Source: Flavobacteriaceae bacterium
GTDB lineage: Bacteria > Bacteroidota > Bacteroidia > Flavobacteriales > Flavobacteriaceae
Direction of reading: 5' to 3'
Assembly (NCBI GenBank): GCA_947373225.1
Contig: CANBWX010000004.1
Location: 1-64,000 of the forward strand
Length of the DNA stretch: 64,000 bases
Positions 6,003-13,617 of the stretch are shown piece by piece (position 1 is the first letter of the stretch; every line of letters starts with the position of its first letter). The notes under the pieces were generated by a model. That model was given only the letters and a program-made list of their open reading frames with translations, had not been told where the DNA came from and ran no database searches. The translations under genes were made by a program, and so were the position numbers.

Positions 6003-8080
6003 TTAAAATTGCCCTTTTTGGACCGGAATCTACCGGCAAAACTACATTGGCAATACAACTCGCCGAGCATTTCAAAACTGCTTGGGTTCCTGAATTTGCA
6101 CGCGATTATCTCCAAGAAAAATGGGATAAAACGGGGCAAATTTGTGACATTGATGATATGCTTCCCATTGCTTATGGTCAAGTCAAGTTAGAAAATGAAC
6201 TTTTGTCAACCGCCAATAAATTTCTTTTCTGTGACACTAATTTATTGGTAACCAAAGTGTTTTCGGAAGTGTATTACAACTTTTGTGAGCCAAAATTACA
6301 CAAAGTCGCTTTAGAACACGAATACGATTTATTTTTTCTAACTGATATTGATGTTCCTTGGGAAAAGGACGATTTACGTGATAAACCCGAAGGGCGAGAA
6401 TCGGTTTTTGAGGTTTTTAAACAAACATTAATCGATAATAATAAACCATTTATTAAGCTTTCTGGTGATAAGGATTCACGATTACACCATGCTATTTCCA
6501 TTATTAATGATTTGGAAAAAGCTAAAAAAATGGAATTTTCTTCTCTTGATTTCGTGCAGATTTATGAACACGGAATCTCTTTGGAAAACATCAAAGATCA
6601 ATTAAATATTTTCAAAAATGGGATTTCTAAAACTGTTTTAAAAGAAGCAGCAAAGGTTTCTAACGGAATTTTGGAACTGACAGAAAACGATTTTCATCAA
6701 AAAGAAGCTTTTTTTGATGAAAATAAATCAAATTTTGAATTAGAGAAATTTGTTCCTGCATCAGGAGCTGCCAGTAGAATGTTTAAATTTTTGACCGAGT
6801 TTTTGCATGAATTTGATATTGAAAACCAAAGTATTAATGCCTATATCAATAAGAAAAAAGATAATGAATTGTTACTATTCATTGTTGGATTGGAAAAATT
6901 TCCATTTTTTAAAACAGTAAATACGAAGTTGAAAGAAGTATATCCAAATTTTGAATCATTGGGAAGTGATTATAAAAATTACTACTTTATAAAACTTCTT
7001 CTTTCATCGGATTATTTTGATTATGCAAATAAACCAAAAGGAATTCTACCTTTTCACAAATACAGAAGTCATATTGTTAGCGCAGTCGAAGAGCATTTAT
7101 ATGAATGTGCCTACTATTCAAGTTCAAATGGAAGTTCTCATTTGCATTTTACTATTTCTGAAGCGCATCAACATCTATTCGAATATATTGTAAGTAGAGC
7201 AAAAATTAGGGTAGAAAAAGCTTCTGACACAACAATAGATATTAGCTATTCTTACCAAAATAAAAGCACAGATACCATTGCCGTTGACTTGAATAATAAT
7301 CCATTCAGAGATAAAAACGGGGAATTGGTTTTTCGTCCAGGAGGTCACGGTGCATTAATCGAAAATTTGAATAAGCTAAACGCTGATATTGTTTTTATAA
7401 AAAATATTGATAACGTTATTCAAAATCAAATCGAAAGTATCACTTTGTATAAAAAAGCATTAGCTGGAATTTTGATTGAATTGCAGCAACAAGTTTTTAA
7501 TTATTTGAATCAAATCGATAATTCAAAGGAAGAGTCTTTTGATGAAATTATGGCTTTCGCCAAAAATAAATTGAATATTGAATCAGCTCAGAATTTTGCG
7601 AAATATACTTTAGAAAATAAAATCAGCTACTTAAAAGACATTCTTGACAGGCCCATCCGTGTTTGCGGAATGGTTAAAAACGAAGGAGAAGCTGGTGGCG
7701 GACCGTTTTGGGTTCGGGATTTGAATGAGACTATTTCATTGCAAATTGTAGAATCTTCGCAAGTAGATTTGACAGATTCCAATCAAGCTAAAATTCTTGC
7801 TGATGCGACTCATTTTAATCCTGTGGATTTGGTTTGCGGAATCCGAAATTATAAAAAAGAAAAATTTGATTTAACGCAGTTTATTGATCATAATAGCGGT
7901 TTTATTGTTGATAAAAACAAAGATGGTAAACCGTTGAAAGGCTATGAATTACCCGGTTTATGGAATGGAGCAATGGCAAAATGGTTGACTATTTTTGTCG
8001 AAGTACCGTTGATGACTTTTAATCCTGTTAAAACCGTGAATGATTTATTGAAACCAGTACATCAGCCAGAATACTTTTGA
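5954..8080 (+). CDS. NadR-like P-loop kinase fused to a DUF4301 protein
   Basis: Residues 1-192 form a nucleotide kinase domain like the ribosylnicotinamide kinase part of NadR, with Walker A GPESTGKTT at 23-31 and VPEFARDYL soon after. Residues 193-708 match DUF4301 (FVPASGAASRMFK, RPGGHGALIENLN, CGMVKNEGEAGGGPFWV), a family of unknown function that resembles sugar-phosphate nucleotidyltransferases in places. The two halves normally appear to me as separate genes. Here they are in one frame with an internal Met193 (6530-6532) preceded by seven A. The start at 5954 gives a plausible MEEN N-terminus and overlaps pnuC by 49 bases. The next gene overlaps its stop by 3 bases. Confidence 0.8.
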   Translation: MEENLKQLRNIGSSKIIKIALFGPESTGKTTLAIQLAEHFKTAWVPEFARDYLQEKWDKTGQICDIDDMLPIAYGQVKLENELLSTANKFLFCDTNLLVTKVFSEVYYNFCEPKLHKVALEHEYDLFFLTDIDVPWEKDDLRDKPEGRESVFEVFKQTLIDNNKPFIKLSGDKDSRLHHAISIINDLEKAKKMEFSSLDFVQIYEHGISLENIKDQLNIFKNGISKTVLKEAAKVSNGILELTENDFHQKEAFFDENKSNFELEKFVPASGAASRMFKFLTEFLHEFDIENQSINAYINKKKDNELLLFIVGLEKFPFFKTVNTKLKEVYPNFESLGSDYKNYYFIKLLLSSDYFDYANKPKGILPFHKYRSHIVSAVEEHLYECAYYSSSNGSSHLHFTISEAHQHLFEYIVSRAKIRVEKASDTTIDISYSYQNKSTDTIAVDLNNNPFRDKNGELVFRPGGHGALIENLNKLNADIVFIKNIDNVIQNQIESITLYKKALAGILIELQQQVFNYLNQIDNSKEESFDEIMAFAKNKLNIESAQNFAKYTLENKISYLKDILDRPIRVCGMVKNEGEAGGGPFWVRDLNETISLQIVESSQVDLTDSNQAKILADATHFNPVDLVCGIRNYKKEKFDLTQFIDHNSGFIVDKNKDGKPLKGYELPGLWNGAMAKWLTIFVEVPLMTFNPVKTVNDLLKPVHQPEYF

Positions 8081-8478
8081 AAGCAGAAAAAATCATATCC
8101 GAATTAAATTTTAAAGCCGTCCGCAGCAGTGGTGCTGGAGGTCAAAACGTAAACAAAGTTTCTTCGAAAGTGGTTTTGTCTTTTGATTTGCAAAATTCCA
8201 AAGCCTTGTCAGAAGAAGAAAAATTGTTATTGGAAACTAAACTCTATTCGAGATTAACATCGGAAAAAATACTGATTTTGAATTGTGATGAAGATAGAAG
8301 TCAACTCAAAAACAAGGCGATTGTAACCAAACGTTTTCTGGATATAATTACTGCTGGACTTGTAATTCCGAAAATTAGAAAAGCTACAAAAATTCCTAAA
8401 TCGGTAATTAGAAAGAGAATTAAGGATAAAAAAAGCTTGTCAGTAACGAAACAGAATAGGAGAAAACCAGATTTTTAA
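8077..8478 (+). CDS. arfB: Peptidyl-tRNA hydrolase ArfB (ribosome rescue)
   Basis: ArfB (YaeJ) releases nascent peptides from ribosomes stalled on truncated mRNA. The catalytic GGQ is at residues 21-23 within SSGAGGQNVNKV, and the C-terminal tail is strongly basic (KRIKDKKSLSVTKQNRRK), as needed for the tail to enter the empty mRNA channel. At 133 aa it is too short for RF1/RF2 and lacks their codon-recognition domains. The start is TTG at 8077, overlapping the TGA of the previous gene, so it is translationally coupled to the DUF4301 fusion. Confidence 0.93.
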   Translation: MKAEKIISELNFKAVRSSGAGGQNVNKVSSKVVLSFDLQNSKALSEEEKLLLETKLYSRLTSEKILILNCDEDRSQLKNKAIVTKRFLDIITAGLVIPKIRKATKIPKSVIRKRIKDKKSLSVTKQNRRKPDF

Positions 8479-8488
8479 ATTTATTGCA

Positions 8489-8526
8489 ATTCATAATTCA
8501 TAATCCACAATTTATAATTAATTTTG
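8489..8526 (+). promoter_or_regulatory. Promoter for the TPP riboswitch transcript
   Basis: TAATTTTG at 8519-8526 matches the -7 box TAnnTTTG, with TTC (one mismatch to TTG) 19 bases upstream at 8497-8499. The start would be near 8531, right at the 5' end of the riboswitch. The upstream part is the AT-rich word repeat also seen at 3898-3930. Confidence 0.5.
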
Positions 8527-8529
8527 TCC

Positions 8530-8612
8530 CGTCTCAAAGGGGTGCTCTAAATAACGAGCTGAGATTATACCCAACGAACCTGAACAGGTAATGCTGTTAA
8601 GGGAAATAGATT
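8530..8612 (+). ncRNA. TPP riboswitch (THI box)
   Basis: The conserved elements are present in order: GGGGTGC (8539-8545), CTGAGA (8559-8564), ACCC, GAACCTGA (8576-8583), GGTAATGC (8587-8594) and AGGGAA. These form the thiamin pyrophosphate aptamer. It sits about 100 bases upstream of a TonB-dependent receptor, so high TPP should lower receptor expression. The exact P1 ends are uncertain. A small hairpin CGTAAA/TTTACG at 8692-8707 ends 1 base before the ATG and could be part of a translational expression platform. Confidence 0.93.
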
Positions 8613-8708
8613 CGAAGATGATGTGCACGTCATTCTAAAAAATCAGAACCAATCATTTTAATTTAACAAAAGAATAATTCCCCCTTTTATTCGTAAAACT
8701 ATTTACGG

Positions 8709-10859
8709 ATGAACACTATTTTTAAGTCAAAGGGCCAAGAGCCAAGAGCTAATAGCCAAAACTGTTTTATTAGAGTATTTTTCATACTTTTTACTTTTCA
8801 CTTTTCACTTTTCACTTTTTCACAAGTCAAAGACACAACCAAAGTTAATCAACTCGATGAAGTATTGGTTTCGGCGGTTCGTGTAACTTCAAAAACGCCA
8901 GTTAGTTTCAGCAATTTGGACAAAAAGGAAATCAAGTTCCGAAATTTAGGTCAAGACATTCCTATTTTGATGAATTATTTACCATCTGTTGTTACCACTT
9001 CCGACGCTGGAAATGGAGTAGGTTACACAGGAATTCGCGTTCGCGGAAGCGATGGTACTCGTGTGAATGTTACCATAAACGGGATTCCATATAACGATTC
9101 GGAAAGTAGCGGAAGCTATTTTGTAGATATGCCTGATTTTGCTTCTTCGGTGGAGAGTTTGCAGTTGCAGCGCGGTGTGGGAACTTCTACAAATGGAGCG
9201 GGTGCTTTTGGCGCAAGCCTAAATATGCTTACCGACAGTTATTCTAAAGTGAGCAATGGCGAAATTTCGAATTCTTTCGGAAGCTTTAATACTCAAAAAC
9301 ATACTGTAAAATTCAGTACTGGTTTAATGAATGACCATTTTGAAATTGCAGGTCGTTTATCGTCCATAAAATCGGATGGATATGTTGATCGTGGTGCTTC
9401 GGATATGAAATCTTATTTCCTGCAAGGAACTTATGTGGGTAAAACTACGTTGATTAAAGCTTTGACTTTTGGCGGAAAAGAGAAAACCTATCAATCTTGG
9501 TATGGTGTCGACGCTGAAACATTGGCAACCGACAGAACATTTAATTTTGCAGGAATGTATACCGATTTAAATGGAAATACGCAGTTTTACAAGAATGAAA
9601 CCGATAACTATCAGCAGGATAATTACCAGTTGCATTGGAATGAAAAAGTATCAAGTAAATGGAACACTAATTTGGCTTTTCATTACACAAAAGGAAAAGG
9701 GTATTATGAAGAATACTTGAACAATCAGGCTTTTGCAGATTATGGTTTGCTGCCGGTTGCTGGGCAAACTACCACCGATTTGATTCGTCAAAAATGGTTA
9801 GATAATAATTTCTACGGTACTACATTTTCGGCAAATTATAAAGATGAAAAACTAGATTTTATTTTTGGTGGAGGATATAATAAATATGAAGGTGGTCATT
9901 TTGGTCAGGTAATTTGGGCGCGTTTTGCCTCTCAAAGTGAATTGGGAGATAAATATTATGATAATTCGGCAACCAAAAACGACGGAAATGTTTTTGCTAA
10001 AGCCAATTACCAAATCAGTTCAAAAATTAGTTTGTTTGGGGATTTACAACTTCGAAATGTGATTTATAAAATCAACAGTCCAGAAACAGGTATCGTCAAT
10101 GCAAATTTTAATTTTTTCAATCCAAAAGCGGGTTTAAACTATACAATTAGTGAAAAGAACGTATTGTATTTTTCGTATGCAAGAGCCAATCGGGAACCGA
10201 ATAGAACGGATTATGAAGGCGGAAATGCAAAACCAGAAAAACTGAATGATTTTGAATTAGGTTGGAGATATGCTGGCGAAAAAGTAAAATTCAATTCGAA
10301 TATTTATTATATGGCTTACAAAGACCAACTGATTTTGACTGGAAATTTAGACAATGTAGGAAATCCAATCCGTTCTAATAGTGATAAAAGTTACCGTTTA
10401 GGTATAGAAGTTGATGCTACAATTGCATTATCTGAAAAGCTATTTATTAGACCAAATTTTACTTTGAGTAGTAATAAAAATACGGATTTGGCTGTAGCCG
10501 GACAGAAATACGGAACGACAACTATTGCTTATTCGCCATCGATTATTGCGGGAAATATTTTGGTTTACAAACCAATCGAAAGCTTGCAAATTTCATTATT
10601 GCAGAAATTTGTTGGCGAACAATATATGAATAACATCGAATTACCGGCCGCAAAACTAGCTGACTATTTTGTAAACGATTTCAATATTGCTTATGAAATT
10701 AAACCAAAATCAGTGTTTAAATCAATTGTTATTACAGGGTTAGTCAACAATTTTTTAGATAAAAAATATATCTCAAATGGTTATATGTATGATGTTAGTC
10801 CTTACTATTATCCGCAAGCAGGAATCAATTTTTTGGCGGGATTAACCTTAAAATTTTAG
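8709..10859 (+). CDS. TonB-dependent outer-membrane receptor, probably for thiamin
   Basis: It is a 716-aa TonB-dependent receptor. An N-terminal plug (LDEVLVSAVRVTSKTPVSF, then YTGIRVRGSDGTRVNVTINGI) is followed by a long beta barrel that ends in a closing strand with terminal F (FLAGLTLKF). The TPP riboswitch upstream implies a thiamin-type substrate. There is no N-terminal carboxypeptidase-like domain, so it is not SusC-like. The signal peptide is odd: an 18-residue polar stretch precedes the hydrophobic core FFILFTFHFSLFTFS, and both parts are encoded by short tandem repeats (GCCAAGA words at 8734-8758 and CTTTTCA units at 8793-8823). Confidence 0.88.
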   Translation: MNTIFKSKGQEPRANSQNCFIRVFFILFTFHFSLFTFSQVKDTTKVNQLDEVLVSAVRVTSKTPVSFSNLDKKEIKFRNLGQDIPILMNYLPSVVTTSDAGNGVGYTGIRVRGSDGTRVNVTINGIPYNDSESSGSYFVDMPDFASSVESLQLQRGVGTSTNGAGAFGASLNMLTDSYSKVSNGEISNSFGSFNTQKHTVKFSTGLMNDHFEIAGRLSSIKSDGYVDRGASDMKSYFLQGTYVGKTTLIKALTFGGKEKTYQSWYGVDAETLATDRTFNFAGMYTDLNGNTQFYKNETDNYQQDNYQLHWNEKVSSKWNTNLAFHYTKGKGYYEEYLNNQAFADYGLLPVAGQTTTDLIRQKWLDNNFYGTTFSANYKDEKLDFIFGGGYNKYEGGHFGQVIWARFASQSELGDKYYDNSATKNDGNVFAKANYQISSKISLFGDLQLRNVIYKINSPETGIVNANFNFFNPKAGLNYTISEKNVLYFSYARANREPNRTDYEGGNAKPEKLNDFELGWRYAGEKVKFNSNIYYMAYKDQLILTGNLDNVGNPIRSNSDKSYRLGIEVDATIALSEKLFIRPNFTLSSNKNTDLAVAGQKYGTTTIAYSPSIIAGNILVYKPIESLQISLLQKFVGEQYMNNIELPAAKLADYFVNDFNIAYEIKPKSVFKSIVITGLVNNFLDKKYISNGYMYDVSPYYYPQAGINFLAGLTLKF
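8734..8823. repeat. Short tandem repeats inside signal-peptide codons
   Basis: GCCAAGA-like words repeat three to four times at 8734-8758. A 7-base unit (CTTTTCA) repeats more than three times without interruption at 8793-8815, followed by an imperfect unit to 8823. Because the unit length is not a multiple of three, gain or loss of one unit would shift the reading frame of the receptor. Confidence 0.7.
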
Positions 10860-10881
10860 GTTAATTTTGGTTATATTTAAG

Positions 10882-10913
10882 AAATCCTGATAGTTTTGCT
10901 ATCAGGATTTTTA
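10882..10913. terminator. Bidirectional terminator between the receptor and the lipoprotein gene
   Basis: A 12-bp perfect stem (10882-10893 with 10899-10910, loop TTTTG) is flanked by A and T runs. It lies between two convergent genes and ends just before the minus-strand stop at 10916, so it should serve both. Confidence 0.85.
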
Positions 10914-10915
10914 AT

Positions 10916-11329
10916 TTAATTATAAATTCGAAGTGTATTTCCATTCACTTCAACTCGATATTGTTTTAATGGATATTGCAAACCACCTTGACCAGTGAAT
11001 AAGCTATATTCCTTGCTGTCACAAGGACAAACTGCATTAATTCCTTTTATGGTCATCGTAGAGCAAGCGCCTAAAGCCTGATTAGGACATGCTCCGTCAA
11101 AGGCGTTATAACCACTTCCGGTATTAAAAATAATTAGACCTCGAACACCCTGTCCCGCATAAAAAACAGCATTGCTAGGATATAAAAGACTTGAATAGGA
11201 AGGCAAATCCATATTGATATTTAGGGAAAAACCGTAATTAGGGATATAAGGGTTGTTATTGTTGAAATTAGTAGGGCTACAGCCAAAAAAAAGGGGGAAA
11301 GTAATCAATAGAAGAAAATACTTTTTCAT
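10916..11329 (-). CDS. Lipoprotein with a degenerate Rieske-like fold
   Basis: The N-terminus MKKYFLLLITFPLFFGC is a lipoprotein signal peptide with a lipobox cysteine at residue 17, so the protein should be attached to a membrane. The rest resembles a small Rieske domain: YNAFDGACPNQ, then a second cysteine pair in AVCPCDSKEYSLFTGQ and a final LKQYRVEVNGN strand. Real Rieske proteins bind [2Fe-2S] with CxH and CxxH. Here both histidines are absent (CPN and CPCD), so cluster binding in the usual form is unlikely. The function is unknown. It is convergent with the TonB receptor and divergent from greA. Confidence 0.75.
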   Translation of the reverse strand: MKKYFLLLITFPLFFGCSPTNFNNNNPYIPNYGFSLNINMDLPSYSSLLYPSNAVFYAGQGVRGLIIFNTGSGYNAFDGACPNQALGACSTMTIKGINAVCPCDSKEYSLFTGQGGLQYPLKQYRVEVNGNTLRIYN

Positions 11330-11407
11330 TATTTGAAATATATTAAAAGAATTGTTGAAACAAATTTAATTTATTTTAACTTTGAAATATATATGATTAG
11401 CATTAAA

Positions 11408-11439
11408 TTGTGAATTAAAAATTAAAAACAATATCTTTG
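11408..11439 (+). promoter_or_regulatory. Promoter of greA
   Basis: TTG at 11408-11410 and TATCTTTG at 11432-11439 are separated by 21 bases, slightly longer than the usual 17-19. Transcription should begin near 11445, immediately before the hairpin at 11448-11470. Confidence 0.6.
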
Positions 11440-11447
11440 TGGTAAGA

Positions 11448-11472
11448 AATCCCGTCCTGATGGGATTTTTTC
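11448..11472 (+). terminator. Terminator-like hairpin in the greA leader
   Basis: AATCCC and GGGATT form a 6-bp stem with an 8-base loop, followed by TTTTTCT. It lies between the predicted transcription start (about 11445) and the greA ATG (11496), so RNA polymerase would meet it right after initiation. It may be an attenuator, or the terminator of an unseen short transcript. Confidence 0.55.
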
Positions 11473-11495
11473 TATTTTATATAAATGATGAAGTT

Positions 11496-11972
11496 ATGAC
11501 GAAAGTATCGTATTATACAGCCGAAGGATTAAAAAAATTAAGAGAAGAATTAGATTATTTAAAAAGTGTGATGCGTCCAAAAGCATCCGCTGATATAGCA
11601 GAAGCAAGGGACAAAGGTGATTTATCCGAGAATGCCGAGTACGATGCTGCAAAAGAAGCGCAAGGAATGTTGGAGATGCGAATTGCTAAATTAGAAGAGG
11701 TACATTCGAACGCTAGATTAATTGATGAAACACAATTAGATGTTTCCAAAGTATTGGTTTTATCTAACGTAAAAATCAAGAATCTGGCTAACGGAATGGA
11801 AATGAAATACACACTTGTTGCCGAAAGTGAAGCCGATTTAAAAACCGGAAAAATCTCTGTGACTTCGCCAATTGGTAAAGGTTTACTTGGAAATTCTGTT
11901 GGAGGCATTGCAGAAATCACTGTTCCAAACGGAGTTTTAAGATTTGAAATTCTTGAAATTTCTAGAGACTAA
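11496..11972 (+). CDS. greA: Transcription elongation factor GreA
   Basis: GreA inserts into the RNA polymerase secondary channel and triggers cleavage of backtracked RNA. The coiled-coil tip SADIAEARDKGDLSENAEYD is a textbook match, with the acidic tip residues present. I prefer the ATG at 11496, giving MTKVSYYTAEGLKKL and 158 aa, the usual length. A longer frame opens at 11439, but it would begin in the promoter box and read through the leader hairpin. A HIT-family gene follows 74 bases later, a common neighbour in this group. Confidence 0.96.
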   Translation: MTKVSYYTAEGLKKLREELDYLKSVMRPKASADIAEARDKGDLSENAEYDAAKEAQGMLEMRIAKLEEVHSNARLIDETQLDVSKVLVLSNVKIKNLANGMEMKYTLVAESEADLKTGKISVTSPIGKGLLGNSVGGIAEITVPNGVLRFEILEISRD

Positions 11973-11974
11973 AT

Positions 11975-12040
11975 ACTCAAAGTTTAATCGGTTAATTGTT
12001 TAATCGGTTAAACGTTTCAACAATTAATCGATTCAACAAT
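11975..12040. repeat. Imperfect inverted repeat between greA and the HIT gene
   Basis: The spacer is made of repeated words such as TTAATCGGTTAATTGTT and its near complement AACAATTAATCGATTCAA. It can fold into a long imperfect hairpin. Spacers built in a similar way lie between tsf and rpsB (17980-18077) and between actA and actB (43425-43486). Confidence 0.5.
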
Positions 12041-12046
12041 TATAAG

Positions 12047-12436
12047 ATGTCAAGTATTTTTACAAAAATCATAAAAGGAGAGATTCCTTGTTATAAAATA
12101 GCCGAGGATGATAATTTCTTGGCTTTTTTGGATGTAAATCCAAATGCAAAAGGACATACATTGTGTGTTCCGAAACAGGAAATCAATAAAATTTTCGACA
12201 TTGAAGACGAATTGTATCTTGGATTGATGCAGTTTTCTAAAAAAATTGCTATTGCACTCGAAAAAACCGTTCCTTGCAAAAGGATAGGAATGGCAGTTGT
12301 TGGTCTCGAAGTTCCTCACGCTCACGTTCATTTAATTCCTTTGAACGAAATGGACGAGATGCGTTTTCAAAATAAAGTTACTTTGACTAAAGATGAATTC
12401 GAAACTTTGGTCAAAGAAATTCAAGCTAATTTGTAG
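12047..12436 (+). CDS. HIT family nucleotide-binding protein
   Basis: The histidine triad HAHVHLIPL near the C-terminus and the N-terminal SIFTKIIKGEIPCYKIAED identify an HINT-like nucleotide hydrolase or transferase, a family that splits adenosine phosphoramidates or dinucleoside polyphosphates. I take the ATG at 12047 (129 aa), the normal family start. The frame extends upstream to 11996, but that extension is translated from repeat sequence. It is probably co-transcribed with greA. The specific substrate is not known. Confidence 0.92.
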   Translation: MSSIFTKIIKGEIPCYKIAEDDNFLAFLDVNPNAKGHTLCVPKQEINKIFDIEDELYLGLMQFSKKIAIALEKTVPCKRIGMAVVGLEVPHAHVHLIPLNEMDEMRFQNKVTLTKDEFETLVKEIQANL

Positions 12437-12465
12437 GTTTCCATTTTAGCGGCAATCCAAATAAA

Positions 12466-13617
12466 ATGAAAAAGACGATCTTAGTTTTTACTTTCCTTTT
12501 CTCCATTTTAGATTTTGGTCAAACGAATGTTGGTTATGGTTTAATCGACAAAAAAATTGATGAAATTCCAATTAATTCAACTACTTCTACGGATGAAATT
12601 GCACGTTATATAAATGCTAATTTCAGAACAGAAAACGATAAAATTCGCGCTGTTTTTTATTGGACAGCATCGAATATTAGTTATGATGTTCAGAATATGT
12701 ATGCTATTAATTTTAATGAAACATCCGAAAAAAAAATCAAAAAATCACTTGAAACCAGAAAAGGAGTTTGCATTAATTATGCCGAAATATTTAATGAAAT
12801 CTCAAATAAGGTTGGTGTAAAATCAGTTGTTATTGAAGGTTATACAAAACAAAATGGGAGCGTGGCTAATATGGCTCACGCATGGTGTGCTGCTAAAATT
12901 GAAAATAAGTGGTATATATTTGATCCAACTTGGGGTTCGGGAGGTTTGTACAATGGGAAATTTCTCAAGAAAATCAATAATTATTATTTTAAAGCAGAAC
13001 CTAGCAAAATAATTGCTTCTCACATTCCGTTCGATTTTTTATGGCAATTTCTATATTACCCAATTACGAACCAAGAATTTTATGACGGAAAAATTCAAGT
13101 AAATAAATTAAAAAAGTATTTTGATTTTGAAAGTGAAATAGGAAAATTTAATACATTATCCGAAATAGATAAATTAACAGGAGAAGCTGAACGAATTGAG
13201 AAAAATGGAGTGAAAAATGCTATGGTATTTGATAGGCTTTCCAATAAAAAAAGTCAAATTGAAAACTATAAAATTAATCAAGTTATAAGTTTGTATAACG
13301 AAGGAATAAGTGAATTGAATGAGTTTATAAATTTTAGAAATAAACAATTCAAACCAAATGTTTCTGACGATGAGCTGACAAGAATGATAATGAGCCCAAA
13401 GACCAAATTACTTAAAAGTCAAGAATTGTTAAACAAATTAGAATCAGTAGATAAAAGTAATTTGTCTAATAAAAATTCTATTGAAAAAGGGCTTTTAGGA
13501 ACAATTCAACAAACGGAAGAGCAGGAAATATTTGTAATGAAATATTTAAGCAAGTCAAAAATGATTCGTAAAACAATGTTTACCAAAGTTTCTTGGTTTG
13601 GAATTCCACTAAACTAA
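12466..13617 (+). CDS. Secreted transglutaminase-like protein
   Basis: A signal peptide (MKKTILVFTFLFSILDFGQ) is followed by a transglutaminase-like cysteine protease fold. The catalytic triad can be read as C102 in TRKGVCINYAEIF, H138 in MAHAWC and D153 in YIFDPTWGSGG. The region after about residue 200 is a charged, mostly helical part without a recognised domain. Proteins of this type in bacteria are usually peptidases or scaffolds rather than true transglutaminases. It converges on the histidine kinase gene, and the two stop codons overlap by 9 bases. No functional link between them can be shown. Confidence 0.82.
   Translation: MKKTILVFTFLFSILDFGQTNVGYGLIDKKIDEIPINSTTSTDEIARYINANFRTENDKIRAVFYWTASNISYDVQNMYAINFNETSEKKIKKSLETRKGVCINYAEIFNEISNKVGVKSVVIEGYTKQNGSVANMAHAWCAAKIENKWYIFDPTWGSGGLYNGKFLKKINNYYFKAEPSKIIASHIPFDFLWQFLYYPITNQEFYDGKIQVNKLKKYFDFESEIGKFNTLSEIDKLTGEAERIEKNGVKNAMVFDRLSNKKSQIENYKINQVISLYNEGISELNEFINFRNKQFKPNVSDDELTRMIMSPKTKLLKSQELLNKLESVDKSNLSNKNSIEKGLLGTIQQTEEQEIFVMKYLSKSKMIRKTMFTKVSWFGIPLN

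Noticed and set aside
8789-8823. Regularly repeated 7-base units suggestive of a CRISPR-like array
   Set aside because: Units are far too short, have no spacers and lie within a coding frame; they are simple tandem repeats. No CRISPR array or cas gene is visible anywhere in the window.
11439-11495. Longer N-terminus for GreA starting at 11439
   Set aside because: It begins within the promoter box and reads through the leader hairpin; the ATG at 11496 gives the standard GreA start.
11996-12046. Longer N-terminus for the HIT protein
   Set aside because: The extension is translated from repeat sequence in the spacer; the ATG at 12047 matches the family start.
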